Shown here one piece after another: positions 48,577 to 58,432 of a stretch of 64,000 nucleotides of DNA. Below the pieces are notes generated by a model, which was given only the letters and a program-made list of their open reading frames with translations, was not told the origin of the DNA and ran no database searches. Source of the DNA: Kiritimatiellaceae bacterium. Lineage in GTDB: Bacteria; Verrucomicrobiota; Kiritimatiellia; Kiritimatiellales; Tichowtungiaceae. The stretch is from positions 248,001 through 312,000 of the forward strand of contig JABFQY010000005.1 in assembly GCA_013141415.1 (NCBI GenBank), given 5' to 3'. How positions within the stretch are numbered: position 1 is the first letter of the stretch; every line of letters begins with the position of its first letter. A program made the position numbers and the translations under genes.

Positions 48577-51360
48577 CTACGGCCGGAGGTTTTCCACTTC
48601 GAGGCGGATGTAGCGGCGGGAGAATGCGCCGGGGTCGGGGACGACAGCTTTACCGGCGGCGTTAAAGCTCCACGGCGTAGTGCCGGAGTCGAACAGAACC
48701 GTGCGGTCTCCAATGAAGTTGAGGCTGGAGTTGGCGACGACGCGGTAGCGGATATCCTGCCGGTCGCGGTCGGCGGAGAAAACAAGTCGGCGGTCTCCCG
48801 GAGTGCCTTCGAGGGCTGTAATGGTTGGAGAGGCTCCTGAGGCGAGCGGGTCGGCACCCAGGCTGTATTCGACGATATTGCGCAAGCCGTTGCCGTTTGC
48901 ATCGCCGGACGGATCGGTCAGTCCCGATGGAGAACCGCGCCGGGCGACATAGTCGGCGTAGGTCGAGCATGCGCCGATCGTCAGTTTCGCGGAGGAGGAA
49001 GACACCGCGGAATCCAGCGGGGTGATCACGATGTTGCGATCGGTATCACGCACGAGCACTGCGAAATAGTTGGTGCCGCGAGGAACGTTGAATGCGGTGG
49101 CCGTGGTGAGACCCAGGGTAAATGGAGTTACGAAATTTCCGTAGGTGAGGGCCTTGCGAACGGTATCGATATTGTTCTGGTCGGAGGTGATGAGCGCGTA
49201 GGACAACGTGGCATCCTGGGCGTCGGTGCCTTGTGTCCATGTGACAGTGACCGATGAAGGTTCGACCGGTGTGATAGCGGTGATTTTTCCGGGGACAGGG
49301 ATATTTCCTGACACAGGAACCGTATAGGTTCCGGGTCCGTACACGGCGCGGTTTTTCTGCGGATCGGCCACAAGAACATACGGATAGACGGTTTGACCGC
49401 CGGCGATGGGTTTATATTGGATTCCGCCGAGGGACGTCGTGTTGAGAACCCATCCGCTGGAGATGGGTATAGCCCAGGCGAGTACGTCATCAACGGTGGT
49501 CAGATCGTTGCGATAGCTGTAAAAGGCCGAATATTCGAGGGCGGACTGCGGGCTTTCCGCATCGGTGGCGGCAGTAAAGGTGATATTATTGCCGCTCATG
49601 GTGATCGCGCCGCCGTTGCCGGGAACGGGTTTGGCACCGACGACAGCTGGGCCGCCGTCATAACTTCCCAGTTGGCCCTGGTTACTGTTTGCCCATATGC
49701 GAACCGTTGTACCCCCTTTGGTGGCCCAATCATCGTAGGAGGCGACCAGTGCGGCGAGGGTTGTTGCATAGGCAGGGTTGGCGGAAAGGTCGTGGATTTC
49801 AGTCGGGTCGGTGGCGAGGTTGTAGAGGCCCCAGTTCCGGCCTTCGAAAGAGACGATTTTGTAATCACCCTGACGAAGAGTGAGGGTTTCAGAGTACTGC
49901 CCCGCCAAATAGGCGTGTGCGGCGCCGCCGGTACGCGTTCCAGTCTGTACAACGGGTTTAAGGCTCTTGCCTTCGATATTGGAAGGCAGGGTGATATTTG
50001 CAGCTTCGAGGAAGGTGGGGAGAATATCCATAACGTGCGCCAGTGTGGGGTTCCACTCGCCCTGCCGGGATGCCGGCAGCAGGCCGGGCCATGCCAGAAT
50101 GCACGAGGTGTGCGTACCGCCCTCATATACGGTGTTTTTGTGAAGCCGGAACGGAGTGTCGGCGACGTTGGCCCACTCGGTGCCGATCAGGACATAGGAA
50201 GTCTGGCTGGTGGTGTCGGGACGGGTTGCGTTGGTGTCGGTGGTGTAGGACGCGTCGCTATTATCAGCTCCGTTATCCGAAAGGAACATGATGATAGTAT
50301 TATCGAGTCGGCCCATGGATTCAATTTTAGCGAGTACGCGCCCGACCTCTATATCAATGCGATGAATCATCGCCGCATGCGTTTGCATGCGGTCTGCATA
50401 GTCGGCCTTTGCATCCGCGGAAAGTCCGGCCCAGTCCTTCTGACCGGGAACGGCCGGGCTGAGAGCCACATTATCTGCAAACAGACCGAGTTTTTTCTGG
50501 CGGGCGAAACGCCGGGTGCGAATGGTGTCCCAGCCGATATCATAAACATTGGTGTAGGCGGCCTTGTCTTCGGGCAGGGCATGAATCGGGTAGTGAGGAG
50601 CGGTGAAAGAGAGATAAAGGAAGAAAGGTTCGTTGGTGGCGACCTGCGTGTCGAGATACTCAATACCCTTATTGGCAAACGTGACGGTGGAGTAGTGATT
50701 GGTGGGGAATTTGTAGATTCCGTCTATGACATTCACGCCGACATTATCAATGGTCCAGTCGTATACGGGTGTGATGTTACTGACCTGCGTGAACCTATGA
50801 GCCGGAATCTGGGTTTCGCCGACGCGCTGAACGCCGGGGTTAAAGTGATTCTCCGCTCCGCCATCCATGGTGTATCGCATACGATATGAAGCTGTGGTCG
50901 CCCCGCTGCTGTGGTTCTTGCCGACGAACAGTGTGGCGTAACCGTTTTCCTTTAGGCGTGCGCCGAGGTCGTTGCCGAGAGCGCCGGAAGCGGGCTGCTG
51001 CACATAGGCGCCTTTCATGATGGAGCTTCGTGAGGGCTGGCATACGGAGTTGTTGTAGAAGTTTGAAAAACGAATGCCGCGCTGGGCAAGAGCGTCCAGA
51101 TTGGGCGTCTGGATTTCAGATCCGTAGCATCCAATGTCTGAAAAGCCCATGTCATCAGCAAGGATGAGCAGAATGTTGGGCTTTGCGGTTTGCGCTTCGG
51201 CTGGAGAACTGGTTAGTGCGAGCCAGGCCGGAGCAAAAAGAAGAGAAAACCGTACCGCGCTGATCCGGCCCGGAAGCAACCTGCCGCCGCTAGCTTTTTT
51301 CACTTTTGCTGGTAGTAAAGCAGTCGCCGGTTTACACATAGAAAGTAATCCAAACTTCAT
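48577..51360 (-). CDS. Exported S1-family sulfatase with beta-rich C-terminal modules
   Basis: The 927-residue protein starts at the ATG at 51360, with GAGGGG eight bases upstream. After a basic N-terminus comes a signal segment (SLLFAPAWLALTSSPAEA). The sulfatase domain (about 57-545) shows NILLILADDMGFSDIGCYG, the formylglycine site Cys107 in SVCQPSRSSIMKG, FVGKNH and FLSDNGADNS. The Cys-x-Pro-x-Arg form needs a formylglycine-generating enzyme, not in the window. Residues about 590-820 are fibronectin-like beta domains. A DANGNGLRNIVEYSLGADP calcium motif and a final beta domain ending RRYIRLEVENL follow, resembling the C-terminus of the protease at 10598. The target is probably a sulfated polysaccharide (inference). 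Confidence 0.9.
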   Translation of the reverse strand: MKFGLLSMCKPATALLPAKVKKASGGRLLPGRISAVRFSLLFAPAWLALTSSPAEAQTAKPNILLILADDMGFSDIGCYGSEIQTPNLDALAQRGIRFSNFYNNSVCQPSRSSIMKGAYVQQPASGALGNDLGARLKENGYATLFVGKNHSSGATTASYRMRYTMDGGAENHFNPGVQRVGETQIPAHRFTQVSNITPVYDWTIDNVGVNVIDGIYKFPTNHYSTVTFANKGIEYLDTQVATNEPFFLYLSFTAPHYPIHALPEDKAAYTNVYDIGWDTIRTRRFARQKKLGLFADNVALSPAVPGQKDWAGLSADAKADYADRMQTHAAMIHRIDIEVGRVLAKIESMGRLDNTIIMFLSDNGADNSDASYTTDTNATRPDTTSQTSYVLIGTEWANVADTPFRLHKNTVYEGGTHTSCILAWPGLLPASRQGEWNPTLAHVMDILPTFLEAANITLPSNIEGKSLKPVVQTGTRTGGAAHAYLAGQYSETLTLRQGDYKIVSFEGRNWGLYNLATDPTEIHDLSANPAYATTLAALVASYDDWATKGGTTVRIWANSNQGQLGSYDGGPAVVGAKPVPGNGGAITMSGNNITFTAATDAESPQSALEYSAFYSYRNDLTTVDDVLAWAIPISSGWVLNTTSLGGIQYKPIAGGQTVYPYVLVADPQKNRAVYGPGTYTVPVSGNIPVPGKITAITPVEPSSVTVTWTQGTDAQDATLSYALITSDQNNIDTVRKALTYGNFVTPFTLGLTTATAFNVPRGTNYFAVLVRDTDRNIVITPLDSAVSSSSAKLTIGACSTYADYVARRGSPSGLTDPSGDANGNGLRNIVEYSLGADPLASGASPTITALEGTPGDRRLVFSADRDRQDIRYRVVANSSLNFIGDRTVLFDSGTTPWSFNAAGKAVVPDPGAFSRRYIRLEVENLRP

Positions 51361-51587
51361 GGCTCATCCCCTCTGATTGGTTTAATACGCATGAACCTAT
51401 AGTAGTCGAATGTTTCGAAATGAGCCATCAAAACCCAGTATAATTTTACCGTCGTGGGTTCCCTGACGTGGTCAGATCGACAGGTAGAAGTTATGACAGG
51501 GTCGGTATTATGCTCAAAAAACCGTCCAGAAGGCTTTAAATTCGAAGAGTGTTCATATATGTTCTCCGGCTCCTAGAAGGGAAGACC
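51361..51587. promoter_or_regulatory. Divergent gap between sulfatase and cimA genes
   Basis: The 227-base gap carries no convincing gene. A perfect TATAAT occurs at 51439-51444 on the plus strand, without a good -35 at normal distance. The phrase CCTGACGTG near 51472 recurs upstream of fucU (about 59331). Confidence 0.35.
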
Positions 51588-53177
51588 ATGAGTACGAAAA
51601 AAATCGCCATTTATGACACGACGTTGCGCGACGGCGCACAGGCGGAAGGGGTTTCCTTCTCCGCCGTCGCCAAGGTGCAGGTTGCCAAACGCCTCGACGA
51701 ATTCGGTGTCGGTTACATCGAAGGCGGGTTCGCCGCGTCCAATCCGAAAGACATGGAGTTTTTTCGCCTGATTAAGAAGGAACCCCTCAAGAACGCCAAG
51801 GTTGCGGCCTTCGGTTCAACCCGTCGCGCCAATACGCCGCCGGAGCAGGATAAAGGCCTCGCCGCGCTGCTGGAGGCCGATACACCGGTTTGCACCATCT
51901 TCGGCAAAAGCTGGCTTCTGCACGTGATCGAAGTGCTTCAAACGACGCCGGAGGAAAATCTGGCAATGATCGCTGACAGCGTCCGGTTCCTGAAAGCGCA
52001 CGGCAAAGAGGTGATCTACGATGCCGAGCACTTTTTCGACGGCTACAAAGACAGTCCGGAATATGCCATGGCCGCGTTGAAAGCCGCGGCGGATGCCGGA
52101 GCCGACTGTCTCGTGCTTTGCGAAACCAATGGCGGCGCGCTTCCGCATGAAGTGGCAACCATTACCGCCGCTGTGGTGAAGGCGTTTAAAACGCCGGTCG
52201 GCATCCACACTCACAACGACGGCGAACTCGGCGTGGCGAACGCGCTGGCCGCAGTACAGGTTGGTGCTGTGCATGTGCAGGGGACGATCAATGGCATTGG
52301 CGAACGGGTCGGTAATTGCAACCTGAGTTCCGTTATCCCGAATCTCATGTTGAAGATGGGTTACACCTGCCTGGCAAAGGCGGAAAACCTGAAACAGCTC
52401 CGCGCGCTTTCGCAGTTTGTTTATGAACAGGCCAATATGCGTTCCTACACCAAGCAGGCGTTCGTCGGCGACAGTGCGTTCGCCCACAAGGCGGGAATGC
52501 ATGTGGACGGCGTACGCAAGGTGTCGCGCAGCTTTGAACACATTGTTCCCGAATCGGTTGGTAACAGTCGTCGTATCCTGATCTCCGAGCTGTCGGGTGC
52601 CAGCAATGTTTTCCTGAAAGCCATTGAAATGGGGCTGGAACTCGACCGGAAGTCGCCGGAAGTGCGCGAGGTGCTGAAGCAACTCGAGCAGATGGAGAAG
52701 GACGGCTACGAATATGAATCGGCTGACGCGTCGTTCCAGATGTTGATTAAGAAGGTGCTCAATAAGCATCAGTCATTTTTCGATCTCAAGAGTTTCAGTG
52801 TGACGGTTAATAAACAGGGCGCCGGTTCAGGCTGTTCCTCTGAAGCGAACGTCAAGCTGAGTGTCGGCGGACAGGATGTTTCGTCAAACGGCACCGGCGA
52901 CGGACCGGTCGATGCGCTCAATCACGCTTTGCGCGATGCGCTGGTTAAATTTTATCCCGCGATTGCCGATGTTGCGCTGATCGACTACTCGGTGCGCATC
53001 CTCGACCCGGAAGAAGCGACGGCGGCCAAGACCCGCGTGCTGATCGAGTCGAGCGACGGCGAAAAAACGTGGGGCACGGTCGGCGTTTCGGAAAACATTA
53101 TCGAAGCGTCGTGGGAAGCGCTGGTCGACAGCGTGGAGTACAAGCTGTTCCTCGAAGAGGAAAAGGCGAAGAAGTAA
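51588..53177 (+). CDS. cimA: (R)-citramalate synthase
   Basis: The start is the ATG at 51588 with AGAAGGGA upstream; a GTG at 51549 also opens the frame. The 529-residue protein has the HMG-CoA-lyase-like barrel: IAIYDTTLRDGAQAEGVSFS, GVGYIEGGFAASNPKD, CLVLCETNGGALPHEV, GIHTHNDGELGVANALA and VQGTINGIGERVGNCNL. A C-terminal LeuA-type regulatory domain starts near 410. The pattern is that of CimA, which joins pyruvate and acetyl-CoA for isoleucine synthesis, rather than LeuA. Feedback control by isoleucine is expected from family knowledge. valS follows 62 bases later. Confidence 0.92.
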   Translation: MSTKKIAIYDTTLRDGAQAEGVSFSAVAKVQVAKRLDEFGVGYIEGGFAASNPKDMEFFRLIKKEPLKNAKVAAFGSTRRANTPPEQDKGLAALLEADTPVCTIFGKSWLLHVIEVLQTTPEENLAMIADSVRFLKAHGKEVIYDAEHFFDGYKDSPEYAMAALKAAADAGADCLVLCETNGGALPHEVATITAAVVKAFKTPVGIHTHNDGELGVANALAAVQVGAVHVQGTINGIGERVGNCNLSSVIPNLMLKMGYTCLAKAENLKQLRALSQFVYEQANMRSYTKQAFVGDSAFAHKAGMHVDGVRKVSRSFEHIVPESVGNSRRILISELSGASNVFLKAIEMGLELDRKSPEVREVLKQLEQMEKDGYEYESADASFQMLIKKVLNKHQSFFDLKSFSVTVNKQGAGSGCSSEANVKLSVGGQDVSSNGTGDGPVDALNHALRDALVKFYPAIADVALIDYSVRILDPEEATAAKTRVLIESSDGEKTWGTVGVSENIIEASWEALVDSVEYKLFLEEEKAKK

Positions 53178-53180
53178 ATT

Positions 53181-53195
53181 TTCCAGTAGTTGGAA
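53181..53195. repeat. Palindromic motif TTCCA-GTAGT-TGGAA
   Basis: Perfect 5-base arms sit in the 62-base cimA-valS gap. The following GGAAGATTAG also occurs beside the copy near purM (40319-40328). A half-site TTGGAA recurs at about 53219. Confidence 0.55.
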
Positions 53196-53239
53196 GATTA
53201 GTCTGAATTCTCCTAATGGTTGGAAGCAGAGGATTTTTT

Positions 53240-55912
53240 ATGAGCGAATTGCCGAAGAATTATGAGCCCGCCGGAGTTGAGGCGAAGTGGTATGCGAAAT
53301 GGCTGGAGGATAAAGCCTTCAGCGCACAGCCGGACGCGGGCAAAGAGCCGTGGACGATTGTCATTCCGCCGCCGAATGTGACCGGTATTCTGCATATGGG
53401 TCACGCGCTGAATAACACGATTCAGGATGTGCTGATCCGTCAAAAGCGCATGCAGGGCAAGAACGCGCTGTGGGTTCCGGGCACCGACCACGCCGGTATC
53501 GCGACGCAGAATGTCGTTGAACGCAAGCTGGCCAAAGAGGGTAAGAGCCGTCACGATTTTTCGCGGGAAGATTTTCTGAAGCATGTCTGGGCGTGGAAGG
53601 AAGAGTACGGCAATACGATCACCGGTCAGCTCAAGAAGCTCGGCTCGTCGTGCGACTGGGAGCGCGAGCGCTTCACGATGGACGAAGGATTGAGCAAGGC
53701 CGTTCTCGAAGTTTTCTGCCGCCTGTACGATAAGAAACTGATTTACCGCGGCAACCGTATCATTAACTGGTGTCCGCGCTGTACGACAGCGCTTTCCGAC
53801 GAAGAGAGCGAGCACGTCGAAACCGAAGGCGCGCTGTATTACATCCGTTACGCCGTCAAAGATGAGAAGCGCAAGATTGTTGTCGCCACGACACGGCCTG
53901 AAACGATGCTCGGCGATGTGGCCGTCGCGGTCAGTCCGCGCGATAAACGCTACAGTAGCTTAGTCGGCAAGACGCTGATTCTTCCGATTCTTGGCAGAGA
54001 AATTCCGGTCGTCGCCGACGAGTTTGTCGATCCGGCGTTTGGTACCGGTTGCGTCAAGGTGACACCGGCGCACGATCCGAATGACTTTGAAATCGGTTTG
54101 CGACATAAGCTTGCGCCGGTCAACGTAATGGACGATCACGGCGTCATGAACGAAGCGGCCGGGCCGTATGCCGGAATGGATCGTTTTGAGTGCCGCAAGC
54201 AGCTGGTCGAAGATTTAAAACACGGCGGGCTGATCGAAAAAATCGACAAGCACATGCACGCCGTCGGCCACTGCTACCGCTGTGCCACCGTCGTCGAGCC
54301 GCGCCTTTCGCCGCAGTGGTTCGTTAAAATGCAGCCGCTGGCCGTGCCGGCGATTGAAGCGGTGCGCGACGGACGCATCAAGTTTGTGCCGGAACGCTGG
54401 AATAAGGTTTACCTCGACTGGATGGAAAATATCCGCGACTGGTGTATCTCGCGCCAGATCTGGTGGGGCCACCGAATTCCGGTTTTCTATTGCGATGCCT
54501 GCGGTCATGAATGGGCCGCGCGGGAAGTTCCCGGAAGCTGTCCGGTGTGCGGTGTAAAAGATATCCGGCAGGACGAAGACGTTCTCGACACATGGTTCTC
54601 GTCGTGGCTCTGGCCGTTTAGTGTGTTCGGCTGGCCGGAACAGACCGCCGACCTGAAACACTTTTATCCGACTAAATCGCTGGTGACTGCCTCGGAAATT
54701 ATTTTCTTCTGGGTGGCGCGCATGATTATGGCGGGTTGTGAATTCATGGGTGAGATTCCGTTCGACACGGTTTATATCCACGGCACCGTGCGCGACGATC
54801 AGGGTCGCAAGATGAGCAAGAGCCTTGGCAACTCCATCGATCCGCTTAACATCATCGATAAATACAGCGCCGACGCGCTGCGCTTTAGTCTGATGATGCT
54901 GACGGCGACCGGACAGGATGTTTACATCAACGATGAAAAATTCGAATTGGGCCGCAACTTCTGCACGAAGATATGGAACGCCGCGCGCTTTATGCAGATG
55001 AATGCCACCGGACAGACGATCAATCCGGACAAGATTGATTTCAGCAAGATGACGCTCAGCCCCGACGATCAGCACATCCTCGCCAAGCTGGGCGAAGCGG
55101 TTCGCAACACCGAAGACAGTCTGGCGCGTCACCGCTTTAACGACGCTGCGCTGGCGATGTACGACTTCATGTGGCATCACTACTGCGACTGGTATGTCGA
55201 ATATTCTAAGAGCGTGTTCCGTGGCGAAGACGTACAGCGTAAACAGGAAGTTGAGCAGGTGATGCACTATGTCTTCTCGAACGCCATCCGGCTGCTGCAT
55301 CCGTTCGTTCCGTTCATCACCGAGGAATTGTGGCACGGCATGGGGTATAACGGTTCCTGTGAATCCATTCAGACGGCACCGTGGCCGAAGGCGCATTCGT
55401 ATGAAGAGTTAAGCGCGTGGGGCGTACAGCGCGGCACCGTCGAATATGTCGATGCCAAGCACGACCTCATTCGCGTTGGTCGCACATTGCGTACCGACTA
55501 CAACCTGACACCGAAACAGCAGGCGAAGTTTTATATCCGCCCGGCGCAGGAGCGCACCGGTAAACTGCTTTGCGAAGACATCGCTTCGGTTTCGTCGCTA
55601 CTCGGCGCGGAATCCATTGGCATCGACCGCGACTTCACGCCGGAGGGCGCGATGCCCAGCGGAATCAGCCAGCTCGGCACGGTTTATATGTCCATCGAAG
55701 GACTGGTGGACACCGATGCCGAAATCGCGAAGCTGAAAAAGCAGATCGAAGTGGTCGAGAACGGCATCACGGGAATCACCAAAAAACTTTCGAACGAAAA
55801 CTTTGTCAGCCGGGCTCCGGCGGAAGTGGTCGCCGGTGAGGAAAAGCGTAAAGCCGAGCTGATCGAGAAGCGCGAAAAACTCCAGAAGCTGATTGAGACA
55901 CTTTCCGTCTGA
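53240..55912 (+). CDS. valS: Valyl-tRNA synthetase
   Basis: The ATG at 53240 has AGAGGA upstream and gives 890 residues. PPPNVTGILHMGHALNNT holds the HIGH motif, ALWVPGTDHAGIATQ and the editing-domain VVATTRPETMLGDVAV follow, and GRKMSKSLGNSIDP near residue 525 is the KMSKS loop. A zinc-ribbon-like insert (YCDACGHEW, CPVCGVKD) lies near residue 420. The C-terminal coiled-coil arm (AEIAKLKKQIEVVENGI) is complete. It charges tRNA-Val. lipA follows after nine bases. Confidence 0.96.
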   Translation: MSELPKNYEPAGVEAKWYAKWLEDKAFSAQPDAGKEPWTIVIPPPNVTGILHMGHALNNTIQDVLIRQKRMQGKNALWVPGTDHAGIATQNVVERKLAKEGKSRHDFSREDFLKHVWAWKEEYGNTITGQLKKLGSSCDWERERFTMDEGLSKAVLEVFCRLYDKKLIYRGNRIINWCPRCTTALSDEESEHVETEGALYYIRYAVKDEKRKIVVATTRPETMLGDVAVAVSPRDKRYSSLVGKTLILPILGREIPVVADEFVDPAFGTGCVKVTPAHDPNDFEIGLRHKLAPVNVMDDHGVMNEAAGPYAGMDRFECRKQLVEDLKHGGLIEKIDKHMHAVGHCYRCATVVEPRLSPQWFVKMQPLAVPAIEAVRDGRIKFVPERWNKVYLDWMENIRDWCISRQIWWGHRIPVFYCDACGHEWAAREVPGSCPVCGVKDIRQDEDVLDTWFSSWLWPFSVFGWPEQTADLKHFYPTKSLVTASEIIFFWVARMIMAGCEFMGEIPFDTVYIHGTVRDDQGRKMSKSLGNSIDPLNIIDKYSADALRFSLMMLTATGQDVYINDEKFELGRNFCTKIWNAARFMQMNATGQTINPDKIDFSKMTLSPDDQHILAKLGEAVRNTEDSLARHRFNDAALAMYDFMWHHYCDWYVEYSKSVFRGEDVQRKQEVEQVMHYVFSNAIRLLHPFVPFITEELWHGMGYNGSCESIQTAPWPKAHSYEELSAWGVQRGTVEYVDAKHDLIRVGRTLRTDYNLTPKQQAKFYIRPAQERTGKLLCEDIASVSSLLGAESIGIDRDFTPEGAMPSGISQLGTVYMSIEGLVDTDAEIAKLKKQIEVVENGITGITKKLSNENFVSRAPAEVVAGEEKRKAELIEKREKLQKLIETLSV

Positions 55913-55921
55913 GGTTTTGCT

Positions 55922-56791
55922 ATGAGTACACTCAAACCCAAAGCACAGCGGTTGCCGAAATGGATGCGGCGGCCGATCGCGACGGATCAGAACTATCCGG
56001 ACGTGAGTAAACTTTTGGAGAGTCTTCAGCTGAATACGGTTTGCGCCAGCGCGAAGTGTCCGAACCGCCACGAGTGCTGGAACCGCGGCACGGCGACTGT
56101 GATGATTCTGGGTAATACCTGCACGCGCAACTGCCGCTTTTGCAATGTGAATACCGGACGGCCTGATCCAGTTGATGCCGGCGAACCGGCGCGGGTTGCC
56201 GAGGCGGCTAAACGGCTGAATCTGAAACATATCGTGATCACCAGTGTGACGCGCGATGATCTGCCCGACGGCGGCGCGGGAGCTTTTGCAGAGACGATCC
56301 GGGTCGTACAGGAAGCGATGCCGGAAGCGTCGGTTGAAGTGCTGACGCCGGATTTTATAGAGCATCTGGATATTGTTCTGGATGCGCAGCCGAATATTTT
56401 TAATCACAACCTTGAAACGGTCGAGCGGTTGCAGGCGGTGATTCGTCCGCAGGCGAGCTATGAAAAGTCGCTGGCCACCTTGCGTCACGCGGCGGAACGG
56501 GGCGGCGTTCAAGTGAAGTCGGGGCTGATGCTCGGCCTCGGCGAAACCGATGAAGAGATTCTCCAATGCCTGAAAGATCTGTATGCGGCGGGTGTGCGTC
56601 TGCTGACGCTGGGACAGTATCTGGCACCGACGCGTGAACATTATCCGGTTGAACGCTATATTTCTCCGGAACATTTTGATGAACTGGCGGTGAAAGCGCG
56701 GTTGATGGGATTTGAAGGCGTGGCAGCGGGACCGCTGGTGCGTTCTTCCTACCGGGCTGACGAGCTGGCGCGTAACAGGGACAACGGCTGA
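55922..56791 (+). CDS. lipA: Lipoyl synthase
   Basis: The product is 289 residues. The auxiliary cluster cysteines are Cys41, Cys46 and Cys52 (CASAKCPNRHEC), the radical-SAM cluster cysteines are Cys67, Cys71 and Cys74 (CTRNCRFC), and RSSY near the end supplies the serine ligand. It inserts two sulfurs into octanoyl groups placed by LipB. It lies far from lipB (37101) and instead follows valS, overlapping the next gene by one base. Confidence 0.96.
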   Translation: MSTLKPKAQRLPKWMRRPIATDQNYPDVSKLLESLQLNTVCASAKCPNRHECWNRGTATVMILGNTCTRNCRFCNVNTGRPDPVDAGEPARVAEAAKRLNLKHIVITSVTRDDLPDGGAGAFAETIRVVQEAMPEASVEVLTPDFIEHLDIVLDAQPNIFNHNLETVERLQAVIRPQASYEKSLATLRHAAERGGVQVKSGLMLGLGETDEEILQCLKDLYAAGVRLLTLGQYLAPTREHYPVERYISPEHFDELAVKARLMGFEGVAAGPLVRSSYRADELARNRDNG

Positions 56792-57528
56792 TGGCAACGA
56801 TTTCACAGCATAAAGAGGTCGAAAAGATCGCGATACTGATTCCGGCGTTTTGCGAGGAGCGAACAGTCGGTGAGGTTGTCGCTCAGGCTTTGGTCTGCGT
56901 ACCGGATGTGATTGTGGTGGACGATGCGTCGACGGACGAAACAGCCGCCCGCGCCGAAGCTGCCGGAGCAAAAGTGATCCGTCGCAAAGTGAATGGCGGT
57001 AAAGGGGCCGCGCTGACGGAGGGATTCAAGTACGTTCTTGCGAAGGGATTCGATGCCGTAATCGCTCTGGACGCCGACGGGTTTCATGATCCGGCTGAAA
57101 TTTCAAAATTTCTGGAAACCTATTACCGGACTCATCTGCCGGTGCTGATCGGTAATCGTATGGCGGACGCCCGGCGCATTCCGGCGGTACGCCGCGGGAC
57201 AATCCGGATGATGAGTTTCTGGCTCGATCGTTTGCTGGGCGTTTATGTTCCCGATCCGCCGTGCGGCTTTCGTTTTTACCGGTGCGACGTACTGCCTTTT
57301 ATTCTCGAAGAACACTCTTCGCTTCCGTCCGAGTTTGAAACCCTGCTCAATATCGCTTCCCGCCGTATCCGTGTCGGTTCAGTCCGTGTTACCAAGCCGC
57401 CAAAACGCCATAAGAGTCTGATTGCCCCGTTCCGCGATTTGATCCGGTTTTTCCGGGTGCTTCGTAAATACCATAAAAAAATACGCAAGCCTCAGAAAAA
57501 GATCCGGCTGATCGAAGAGGAAGTATAG
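56791..57528 (+). CDS. Family 2 glycosyltransferase, dolichyl-phosphate mannosyltransferase-like
   Basis: The 245-residue cytoplasmic protein has a GT-A fold: IAILIPAFCEERTVGEVV, VIVVDDASTDETAARAE, GGKGAALTEGFKYVL and the metal-binding ALDADGFHDPAEI, then PPCGFRFYR. It lacks clear membrane helices; the tail is strongly basic (RKYHKKIRKPQKKIRL), suited to membrane association. Enzymes of this type move a sugar to a polyprenyl phosphate. The start overlaps the lipA stop. The acceptor is unknown. Confidence 0.85.
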   Translation: MATISQHKEVEKIAILIPAFCEERTVGEVVAQALVCVPDVIVVDDASTDETAARAEAAGAKVIRRKVNGGKGAALTEGFKYVLAKGFDAVIALDADGFHDPAEISKFLETYYRTHLPVLIGNRMADARRIPAVRRGTIRMMSFWLDRLLGVYVPDPPCGFRFYRCDVLPFILEEHSSLPSEFETLLNIASRRIRVGSVRVTKPPKRHKSLIAPFRDLIRFFRVLRKYHKKIRKPQKKIRLIEEEV

Positions 57529-57557
57529 GAAATATGCTGGTTTGAAAACTGTACGGG

Positions 57558-58250
57558 TTATGATGCCTTGCCGATAATGTGCCGAAACAACTCGCGGATG
57601 GCCGCGCTGCCGCCGACTACGAGAATGACGAAGTAGATAACCGTGACGATGTTGGAAAGATGCCCCAGCAGGATGCAAAGGCCGTCGCGTTGCAGGAGCC
57701 CGATTGCGAAAAACAACAACGCAAGAGCGGGCAGGGTGTTGCTGAAGGGAATCAGTCCGAAAGGCGCCATGAGCAGAACAGCTCCGGCGATCAGTGAACA
57801 GTTGTTTATGGTGTCTGTCACCCCGGCAGAAGTCAGCCATTTCAGGCGGTGAGGGCGGCTTATGCGTTCCAGACGATGTACCCACACGCTTCCCTGATTA
57901 AGTCCGGCGCGGAGTTTATCGGACGGCAGTACGCGCTGCGCAATCCGCTTCGGTATCCACAGATTGCGTCCGAGAAGACGGCAGACGCCTATCAACAGGA
58001 TTGCGGCGCCGAACACGGTGCTGACACCCGGAATCGAAACAGGAACCATGAAAATAAGTGTAAGGAACGCGGTAAGAAGCAACAGTCCGTCCTGTCCGAC
58101 AAGATCCCGGATCTCGGCCAATGTCACTCCGCCCGACGGCAGATTCCCGATTATAACCTGAAGTTTCTCCCCGAGAGAGTCCGTCATTAATTCCTTTTCC
58201 GACAGACGACCTGAGCGTTCTTGGCAACCCGGCTCTGAAATATTATTCAT
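57558..58250 (-). CDS. ExoD-like membrane protein
   Basis: The ATG at 58250 has AGGAA upstream and gives 230 residues (an ATG at 58187 is an alternative). The protein has about four membrane segments (LLLLTAFLTLIFMVPVSIPG, LIAGAVLLMAPFGLIPFSN, TLPALALLFFAIGLLQRDGL). The PxSxPGxST-type motif and the LLQRDG motif match ExoD proteins, linked to exopolysaccharide production in rhizobia by an unknown mechanism. It is convergent with the glycosyltransferase gene. Confidence 0.8.
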   Translation of the reverse strand: MNNISEPGCQERSGRLSEKELMTDSLGEKLQVIIGNLPSGGVTLAEIRDLVGQDGLLLLTAFLTLIFMVPVSIPGVSTVFGAAILLIGVCRLLGRNLWIPKRIAQRVLPSDKLRAGLNQGSVWVHRLERISRPHRLKWLTSAGVTDTINNCSLIAGAVLLMAPFGLIPFSNTLPALALLFFAIGLLQRDGLCILLGHLSNIVTVIYFVILVVGGSAAIRELFRHIIGKAS

Positions 58251-58380
58251 GTAATTCCTTCCATCGTTTGATCAGCAGATTTTTACGGGCCGTTAACTTT
58301 GCTCAGTATGGTTTAAAAACCAACTCTTTTTCTGTAAAACCTTGCACATTATCCGGATTAAATGCGGATTTAAATGACTT

Positions 58381-58409
58381 TTGACAAGGGCGGATCAATG
58401 AATTAGGTT
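58381..58409 (+). promoter_or_regulatory. Sigma-70 promoter of the NifU-like gene
   Basis: TTGACA (58381-58386), a 17-base spacer, and TAGGTT (58404-58409) stand 23 bases before the ATG at 58433. This is the best -35/-10 pair I found in the window. Confidence 0.55.
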
Positions 58410-58432
58410 TGCTTAAAAGTGAGGTAAAAACC

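Noticed and set aside
49393-50889. 498-codon plus-strand frame opposite the sulfatase
   Set aside because: It is antisense to a clear sulfatase with intact motifs and has no domain of its own.
55598-56971. 457-codon minus-strand frame
   Set aside because: It runs through valS, lipA and the glycosyltransferase in antisense; all three are convincing genes.
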